A stretch of DNA of 43,759 bases, taken from the NCBI GenBank assembly GCA_014904845.1, contig MU119574.1, positions 1-43,759 of the forward strand, written 5' to 3'. How positions within the stretch are numbered: position 1 is the first letter of the stretch; every line of letters starts with the position of its first letter. The position numbers and the translations under genes were made by a program. Source of the DNA: Acephala macrosclerotiorum (taxonomy: Eukaryota; Ascomycota; Leotiomycetes; Helotiales; Mollisiaceae). This document shows, piece by piece, positions 35,462-43,759 of this stretch. The notes beneath the pieces are model-generated. The model searched no databases. It was not told where the DNA came from and worked only from the letters and a program-made list of their open reading frames with translations.

Positions 35462-36090
35462 ATTCGAAAAATAACGATTTGAAAAATATCTCGAATTTGT
35501 ATAAAACAAAGAAATTCGAATAATAATAATTTGAAAAATATTTCGAATTTTTATCGAAATAAGAAATTCAAAATATAATAAATTAAAAAAATATTAAACG
35601 ATTATATTGATTAAAAAAATCTAAAATATAATGTTTTAAAAAGATTTTAAAATTGTATCGAATAATAAAATTCAAAATACGATAAATTGAAAAATTATAT
35701 TAAGTATATATTAAATAAAAAAAATTAAAATATAATAATTAAAAAATTATTTTGAGTTTATATTGAGTAAAAAAATTCGAAATATAATAAATTGAATAAT
35801 TATATTGAATGTATATTAAACAAAGAAAATTAGAATATAATAATTTAAAAAATTATTTTAAATTTATATTAAATAAAAAAATTCGAAATATATTAATTTA
35901 TAAAAATCTTTGAAATTAATATTACGATTATTTTAAAAAACATTTTAAAACAATATTACAAAAGTTTAAAAAGACATTTTTTGATTATATTATAACGATT
36001 TGAAAAAATATTTAAAATTTATATTAAAAATATTAAAAATTTATATTATAACGATTTGAAAAAATATTAAAAATTTATATTAATATTATT
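35462..36090. repeat. ~53-bp minisatellite, about 9 copies plus a diverged tail
   Basis: Units open with ATTCGAAATATAATAATTTG or a variant. Clear starts are 35462, 35514, 35566 and 35881, which fit a 52-53-bp period. Each unit has a central GAAAAATTATATTGAG-type block and ends in AAACAAAGAA or AAATAAAAAA. From about 35935 to 36090 two longer, more diverged units (TATAACGATTTGAAAAAATA) continue the pattern. Variation is mainly TCG against TCA or TTA, and GAG against AAA. Confidence 0.85.
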
Positions 36091-36275
36091 TTCAATATTT
36101 CAAATATTTTTTTTGAACGCGATATATAATATATTAATAGAAACAAAAAAAAGAAAAAAAGTATAATATGTTTGTAAAACGGAAAATATTTATAGAGTGT
36201 ATTAAATTTTAAAAACAAAAAATCGATTAAATTATTATTTTGATTGATTATTTTTTTTTAAATAATTTTTTTAAA

Positions 36276-36455
36276 CGATTCTTTTAATCGATTTTTTTGA
36301 TCGATTGTTTTAATCGATTGTTTTAATCGATTTATTTGAACGATTTTTTTAATTGATTTCTATAATTCATTTTTTTGATCGATTATTTTAATTATTTGTT
36401 TTAATTATTTGTTTAAATTATTTATTTAAATTATTTATTTTAAATAATTTTTTTG
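36276..36455. repeat. 13-bp minisatellite, T-rich orientation
   Basis: About 14 copies of a unit close to CGATTGTTTTAAT. The left part keeps ATCGATT; the right part has drifted to AATTATTTGTTTT and AATTATTTATTTA. Read on the other strand the unit is CGATTAAAACAAT, close to the unit of the array at 37605-37760, which lies in the opposite orientation. Confidence 0.8.
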
Positions 36456-37604
36456 AATTTATAATTATTTGAATTTAAAAATAATAAAAAATATTTTTAT
36501 TCGATTTTTTGATTAATAAATAAATTATTATAATATAAATAAATTTTATTTTTTTGTATAAAATAATCAAATTTTTAATATTTAATTTCAAAAAAAAAAT
36601 ATTTAAAAATCTCGATTTTAAAAATACGTTATAAATAATATTAACGTTTAAAAAACTATTAATAGTAATATAAATATTTTAAAAGAATTTTTATAGTATT
36701 TCAAAATAATTTTTAAGCGTTTTAATATTATATATATTCGTTTAAAAATAATCGATAAAATAATATTTATTTTAATTAATAAAAATAATATTATTATAAA
36801 ACAAAATATAATAATTAAAAATAATATTCAAAATTATATTATTTTTGTTTTTTAAATGAAATTTAAAACGAAATTGATTAATATAAAATAATTAATCAAA
36901 TTAAATATCGAGAAAAAAAATAAAATAATAAAACGAATAATATATATAATTATTTGAAAAAAGAATTTTATTTTTTTATTTACAATATACAAAATCTAAA
37001 TAATGAAATCGTTAAAAATATTAAATAATTTTAAAGAAATAATAAACGATTTTTATTTAATCGCGATTTTTTTTTTAATAAATTCGAGTAATATAAAAAA
37101 AAATACAATTACTCGAATTAATTTCTTTTTTGTAGTATTAAATTAAATCTCGATATTGTAACGAATTAAATTCAATTCAAATAAATAAAAAACTTGAAAA
37201 TAATTAATATAAAATAGAATTTTTTTTTTAAGAGTTTTATAATTTAAACGAAAAAATATTTACGAAATTATAAAAAGATTTATAATAGTATTAATAATAA
37301 AAATATTAATTATATATTTGTTTTTTATAATTATAAATTGTATATTAAAAATAGAATATTTTTAAAGAATATTAAAATTTTTAAATTAATAATATACAAT
37401 AAAATATATTAATAATATATTTAAATATTTAAATTTTTTTTTTTTTTTATAATATTTCGAGATTATTTTCAATAACGAAAAAAGTTTATAAAATAATAAA
37501 ATCAAATTAAAAAATTATTAAATTGATAAAAGTATTTAAATCGATTATTGTAAATAATTTCTTTGAACGATTAAAAATAAAAAATTAAAAAATTTATTTA
37601 AAAA
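36456..37604. other. AT-rich spacer between two opposed 13-bp arrays
   Basis: Nothing coding is visible. It separates the two related arrays, so the whole 36276-37760 segment forms an imperfect large inverted arrangement with this stretch as loop. Confidence 0.65.
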
Positions 37605-37760
37605 AACAATTGAAAAAAGTAATTAAAAAAAGTAATTAAAAAAAGTAATTAAAAAAAGTAATTAAAAAAAGCGATTGAAAAAAACAATTGAAAAAAGCGA
37701 TTAAAAAAAGCAATTGAAAAAAGCAATTAAAAAAAGCGATTAAAAAAAGTAATTAAAAAA
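37605..37760. repeat. 12-13-bp minisatellite, A-rich orientation
   Basis: About 12 units of AAAAAARYRATTR. The variable core appears as GCGATT, GCAATT, ACAATT and GTAATT. These are exactly the products of single or double C-to-T/G-to-A changes from GCGATT, so one array displays the mutational series. Confidence 0.9.
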
Positions 37761-37882
37761 TAAAATTCAAACGAACGAATAAAAATAAAGCGATTAATAA
37801 AAACGATTAAAATTATTTTAATCGATTTTAAAACTCGTATTATTTTACATTTTAATATTTTAAAATAAATATTCGTTTTACG

Positions 37883-37954
37883 AATAATACTAATTTGAAA
37901 AATAACGTTAATTTGAAAAATAATATTAGTTTAAAAAATAATACTAATTTAAAC
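37883..37954. repeat. 18-bp tandem repeat, 4 copies
   Basis: Four units of AATAATACTAATTTGAAA without length change. Variants are AATAACGTTAATTTGAAA, AATAATATTAGTTTAAAA and AATAATACTAATTTAAAC. Confidence 0.9.
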
Positions 37955-40900
37955 AATTATAAAAAAATCAAAATTCGTTTTTTTTTATATTATATTAACG
38001 TTATCGTCAAAGAATTTTCTATTTATAAATTTTTGAAAATTATTATTATTTAAATCAATAAATAAATCTACGATTTTTATTTTATTTTTATTTTTTAAAT
38101 TTCGAGTATTTATCGTTTTATCGATTTTTTATTAATTTATCGATTTGATTATTTTTTTGAATTTATTCAAAATTATAATTTAACGTTTTATAAACGAATA
38201 AACGTCGTATAATAATTAAAAATACGTGATTTTGTTTTTGTTTTTTTAATAATAATATTTATAGTAAATTTATTTTATAGTAAATAATTTGTAATCGATT
38301 TTCAAATAACAAATATTAATCGTTTCAAGTAAATTGAAATTGTAAAATAAATAATTACTAATAATAATAATAAATCGAATAATATATTATTTATACGTTG
38401 AATTTTTATTATTATAATTAATATAAAAAGTTTTTAATTTTTAATTTTTTTCTTTAAATATTATAATTTTATATTTTATATATTAAAAATATTTAATTAA
38501 TTATTATTATTATAATAAAAAAAAAATATAATTTATTAAATATATAAAATATATTTTAATAAAAAAATAAAAACAAAAAATATATTTTATAAGTTTTTTT
38601 TTAATATTTTTTTTTTTATTACTCGAATAATAATTTTTTTAATTGTTTTATTTTTTTAAAAAATTAAAAAATTTCAAATTTGTTTATATAATAAAAATTA
38701 AATTTTGTTTTTGAAATTTATTGTTTAATATTATCGTTTGATCAAATATTAATATATTTAATTTATTTGATTTAAATCAAATATAAAAAATCGCTATTAT
38801 TATTATTAAATTTATTAAATTTAAAAACGAAAAACAAAAACAAAAACAATAATATAATTTAATATTATTTTTTTTTAAAAATTAATAATTATTATTTTAT
38901 TAAATATTTTTTTTCACTTTTTTTTATTTAATATTTTCGATCGTTATTAATAATAATATTCGCTATTTTTATTTTTTTTTTTTTGAATTATATTCGTATA
39001 AAAATTTATTGTAAAAATTTTAAAAAAATTTTATTAATAATTTTTCAAAAAAAATATTATTGAATATAAAACGAAAAAAAAAATATTTTAATTAATAATA
39101 TAAATTTAAAAATAATTCTTTTAGTAATAATAATATTTTGTTTTTTAAATTTGATTTTTTTGTTTTATTTATTAATTTGTATTTAGAATTAATTTTTGAA
39201 TTAATTTTTTAAAACGAGATAATATTTTTACGATTTAAAAATTATATTTTTAACGTTTAAATAAATATTTATAAAATTAAAAAAAATATTATTTATAAAA
39301 ATATAATTAAATTTTATTAAAATTTAATATATTCAAATTATTTTAATAATAATAAAATTCTTTGAAATTTATAATCGTTTTATATTAAATTCGTTTTAAA
39401 ATAATAATAAAATAATTATAATTTTAAAATTATTAATTTTTCGATAATTTCGTTTTTTTTTTTTTTTTTTATTTTTAATTTTAATAATATAAAAATTTTT
39501 AAATTGTATATTATTTAAAAACTTTTAAATAAAAAAATATAATATAAAAACAATAAAAATATAATTATTTTCAAAAATAAAAATATAAATAAATTTATCA
39601 AATATTAATTATTTATTTTTATAAAAAAATAATTTATTTATAATTTTATTTTTTTAATAATAAATAATACGTTTATTTTTTAAGTGATTTTTATATTCGT
39701 TAGTAAATTTGTTTTTATTAGTATAAATTGTTTATATTTTAATGTTATAAACGTTATAATTATAATTTTTAATAAAATAAAAATAATAAAAATTATATTC
39801 GATAAAAAAATTTTTATTAATTAAATATTTAATATTATTTTTTAAATCGTTTTCGAGTACGTTTTCGTTTTTAAATTTAAATTGTTTATAATAATTATTT
39901 GAATAAATTTAAATATAATATTATATTCGATTAAAAATTTTTAAAACGTAATAAATCGTACAAATAATAATCGTTTTATTAATATTTATTTTATAATAAA
40001 ATATTAATATTTTTTGATTATTATAAATTGAATATAAAAACTATTAAACGATATATAATTATATTAATAAAAAAATTTATACGAAATAAAATTTTTTAAT
40101 ATAATATTTAAATGTAATTATATTAATATTATTATTAAAAAAAACGTAATACGATTTTTAAATAAAAAAATTAAAATATTAATAAATATTATTTTTAAAT
40201 ATTCATTGTAATTTAAATTTTATAATTAGTATTTAATAATTATATTAATTTTTTAAAAAAAAATATTTTATTTAATAATGTTTTTATATTTTTCTTTTTT
40301 AATTATTATAAATTGTTTAGAATTTTTTATTTTTTATTTTATTATTTTTAAAATTTTCGCGTTAAAATTCGTTTAAAAAATTTTTTTTTTTTTTTGATAT
40401 TAATAATTCGATTAATATCGAATTTTATATTTTGATTTTTTAAAAATTAAAATTTTTAATTTAATATATTTTATAATTTTTTTATTTGAAATAATAAAAT
40501 ATTTTTTCGAGAAATAAAATTAAATAAAAACGATTTATTAAATTAAAAAAATAGTAATATAAAAGAAATTAAAATAAATAAAAAAATAATTTTAATAAAA
40601 ATATATTAAATTGATTTCGTTAAAAGAAATAAAATTTACTTTAAAAAAAAATATATTTGAAAAAAATTAAATTAAAATATACGTTTTTTAAAAAAATATA
40701 ACGTAAAAATAAAAATTTTAAATAAAATAAATTGAAATATATTTTTTGTTAATAATTAGTAAAGTTTAATTAGTAATTAATTTTTAAAATTAAAAAAAAT
40801 TATTACGATTATTCGAAAATTATTTGATTTGATATTAAAAATTTAAATATTTAAAAAAAAAAAAAAATTACGATAAAAAATTATTATTTGTAAAAAAGAA

Positions 40901-41465
40901 TTTCAAAAAAAGAATTTGATTTTCAATAGATTACGAAAATCAAATGTATTGTATAATACGCTAATAGTATTTTAAAAATCGATAAACGAATTAATTTGAA
41001 TATATTGTTTTTAAAAAACGAATAAAAAAAAACGATATTTTAATTTATAATTTGTATTATTTTTTTAGATTAATATCGAATTAAAAACAAAAAAAAATTA
41101 TTTATTTTTGTTTAATTAATATAATAAATAATTAATCGCTTTTTTAATATAAAATTATAGTTTTTATTTAAAAGAAAAACGAAAATTGAAATTATAACGA
41201 ATATTGATTTTTTAATAATATTGAAATTATTAATTCGAAATTCGACGAAAAAAAAAAAATTCTCAAAGAATTTACGTATAAAAAAAAATTGAATATATTA
41301 AATATATTTGTAATTATAAGTAAAATATTATAATTAATATTGTATATTTTATTTTAAAATTTAAATATATTATTTTTTAAATAAAACGAGTTTTTACGTT
41401 TAAAACGTATAATATTCGAATTTTTTATAATTGATATAATTTTATTATTAAAATTTAATTAAATT
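37955..41465. other. AT-rich desert
   Basis: No gene, RNA gene or island is seen. TTTGTTTTT-type and A/T homopolymer tracts are frequent near 38220-38240 and 38820-38850. Confidence 0.7.
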
Positions 41466-41610
41466 ATTAAAAAAAAATAAAATATAAAAATAATAAAAAA
41501 ATAATAAAATATAAAAATAATATAAAAAATATAAAATATAAAAATAATATAAAATGAAATATAAAAATAATATAAAAAATAATAAAATATAAAATTAATA
41601 TAAAAAAAAA
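41466..41610. repeat. degenerate AT minisatellite (AAAATATAAAAATAAT type)
   Basis: About six imperfect units of roughly 20-27 bp made of AAAATATAAAAATAATATAA blocks. It contains only one G and no C, so it is essentially pure A/T low complexity. Confidence 0.75.
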
Positions 41611-43496
41611 AATTAATAAAATTAAAAAATACGAAATAATTTTATATTAAAACGAATTATAAATTTTATTAATATAATTTTTTAAAATAAAATTTAAACG
41701 TTTTAAAATCGAATATAGAAATTCAAAAAAACAATAATTAAAATACAAAGAATAAAATAATTTTACTATAAAAATAATAAGAAAAAAAAAATAATATAAT
41801 AAAAAAAGAAAAAAAAAAAAGTTTAATAAAATAAATATTATTAAAATCGTTTATTTTAAACAATAAATAATTATTATAAACGATTATTATAAAATTTTAT
41901 TTAATTAAATTATTAAATCAAATAAAAACGAAAATAAAAACGTAATCGATCGTTTTATTATTTTGTATAATATTAAACAATTAAATATTCAATCGTAATA
42001 TTTATTTTTAATTTACGTTTTATTTTATTTTATTATTATATAATCTCGTTTTTTTTGAATATTCGAATTTTTTTATATTCGATATTTTTATTTTCAATAT
42101 TATTTTTAAAGTTTTTTTATTTATATTATAATCGATTTAAATAATATTATCGATTTTATAATTAATAACAAATAAATAATTACTATAAAATTTGTTTATT
42201 AACGTTTATAATAAAATTTCAATAATAACGAATTTAATTATATTTTTAAATAAATTTATAATAAAAATATAATTAAATTAAATACAAAATTTGATTTATT
42301 AATTTAATTTATTAGAATTTCGACTTTTGAATAAATTTTATTGTAAGTAAAAATATAGTAAACTAAAAAACGCTTAATACGTATATCGCAATAATTGTAA
42401 TTACGAAAACAAATAATTTGAAAAAATAAACGAAAATTATATATTTTAAATTTTTAAACGAGAGAAAAAAAAAGTTCGCGAAAATTAGTAATAAAAAATT
42501 TATAATTATTAATATCGAGTAAATAAAACTTTTTTTAATTAATTGTAATATTATTTAAATCGTAAAAATAAAATTTTAATTTTGAAATATTTATACGATT
42601 ATAATAAGAAAATAAGTATTTTTATAAAAGAAATATATAAAAAAATTGAATAAAAAAAAAAAAAAATTTAATTATACGAAAATCGAATTAAACGAAAACG
42701 TAAATATAAATAATATTATAAATATAAATATAAACAATATATTATTTGTAATAAAAATATTAATAATAATTATATTATTATTTACGTTATCGAAAAAGAG
42801 ATTTATTTAAAAATTATTTGCAAATTATAATAATAAATAAAAAAAGTAATTTAATATTTATTAAAACGAAAAAATTAAATTATTTTTTTATAAAAAAATA
42901 TATTTTATTTTATAAAATAATATATTTTAAATTCAATTAAAAATTCAATATTCGTTTTTTTATTAAAATATATATATTTGTATATAAGTATTATTAGTAA
43001 AATAAATTAATATTTTTAAAAACTTTTTTATTGATTTTATAATATTTGTAAATATAAACGTTTTTAAATCGATTAATATTAATAATATTCGTATTTCGTA
43101 TTTGAATTAAAAACGTTTTATTTAAATATATAATTAGTATTATTTTATAATTAATATTAAAAAATAGTATTTATATTATGAAATTAGAAATTACGAGAAA
43201 AAAATAAAATAAAAAGAAATTAATAATAAAAACGATTTATAGTTCGCGATAAATAATTGAAAATAAAATTTTCGAATTATTAATATTAAAAACGAGCATT
43301 GTATAATTTTGAAAAAAATATAAAAATAAATTTAATAATAAGAGAAATTAAAATAGAAAGTTTAAAAATCGCGTATAATTATTATAAATAAATTGAAAAA
43401 TTGATAAATTAATTGAAATAATTATATGATTAATTCAATGTTTATATTGATATAAAATATTTAATAATGTAAAATTTGAAAACAATTACGCGAAAT
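41611..43496. other. AT-rich desert
   Basis: No supported gene or RNA. Nothing notable beyond A-rich tracts and scattered CpG words. Confidence 0.7.
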
Positions 43497-43556
43497 AATC
43501 GTTTTTAAAATCAATCGATTAAAAATAATCGCTTTTGAAATTAATCGATTAAAAAT
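43497..43556. repeat. 30-bp tandem repeat, 2 copies
   Basis: AATAATCGYTTTTRAAATYA followed by ATCGATTAAA occurs twice in a row. The three differences between the copies are all C/T or A/G. Confidence 0.85.
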
Positions 43557-43683
43557 AATAATTTTTATTAATTATTTTATAATATAATTATTCTTTGAAT
43601 AAAATAAATTTAATAAATTAAATAAATTAAATATAATTAAAATTTTTATATTAATTTATATTAATTTAAATAAAATATAAAAT

Positions 43684-43759
43684 ATTAAATTATATTTTAT
43701 TTATTTTATTTATTTTATTTATTTTATTTATTTTATTTATTTTATTTATTTTATTTATT
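43684..43759. repeat. 9-bp tandem array, unit ATTTTATTT, to the window end
   Basis: Perfect 9-bp repeats running into the window edge, about eight copies. It is the same unit as 20323-20434 with every G replaced by A. As at the left end, the window stops inside a simple repeat. Confidence 0.92.

Noticed and set aside
1..43759. Mitochondrial, plasmid or protist (for example Plasmodium-like) origin
   Set aside because: No mitochondrial genes or rRNA, and the C-to-T/G-to-A difference pattern between repeat copies fits fungal RIP better than a uniformly AT-rich genome. Species-level assignment is not possible.

Overview
The window looks like a repeat-rich, gene-free AT isochore from a filamentous ascomycete (Pezizomycotina-type) nuclear genome. 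By eye about 88-92% of the bases are A or T, and long stretches have stop codons in every frame. Where a clean and a decayed copy of the same sequence sit side by side, nearly all differences are C-to-T or G-to-A. That is the signature of repeat-induced point mutation (RIP). The unusual part is that most surviving C and G bases in the decayed DNA are in CpG, so the process seems to have hit C before A, T or C and largely spared C before G. I cannot name the species. Both ends of the window are simple repeats: (ATT)23 on the left and a 9-bp AAATAAAAT-type array on the right. There are two N gaps.

Layout. 1-8824: AT desert containing a decayed dispersed repeat (about 4545-6990) and a 59-bp x3 tandem repeat. 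8825-10007: first GC-normal island, a noncoding element with three tandem units of about 210 bp. 10008-13502: AT desert with an 88-bp minisatellite, an N gap and a perfect hairpin. 13503-14828: second copy of the island element, almost clean at its left end and increasingly decayed to the right. 15805-17690: a shortened second copy of the 4545-6990 repeat, split by a complete 1063-bp miniature LTR retrotransposon (16184-17246) with a 5-bp target duplication. The unoccupied version of that insertion site is still readable at 5787. 17690-18527: a decayed copy of the same LTR element, missing its 5' LTR. 18528-31301: AT desert. 31302-32029: fourth GC-normal island, a MITE-like element with short terminal inverted repeats and clustered copies of a GCTAATAGCGCC-like motif. 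32030-43759: AT desert with several minisatellites (53-bp, 13-bp in two opposite orientations, and 18-bp).

The only open reading frame I would defend as possibly coding is the 155-codon frame inside the LTR element (16440-16907), a gag-like candidate without pol. The GC-normal islands are mobile or repeated DNA rather than host genes, so they are best read as late arrivals in an already mutated region. I see no tRNA, rRNA, CRISPR array, telomere repeat or host gene.
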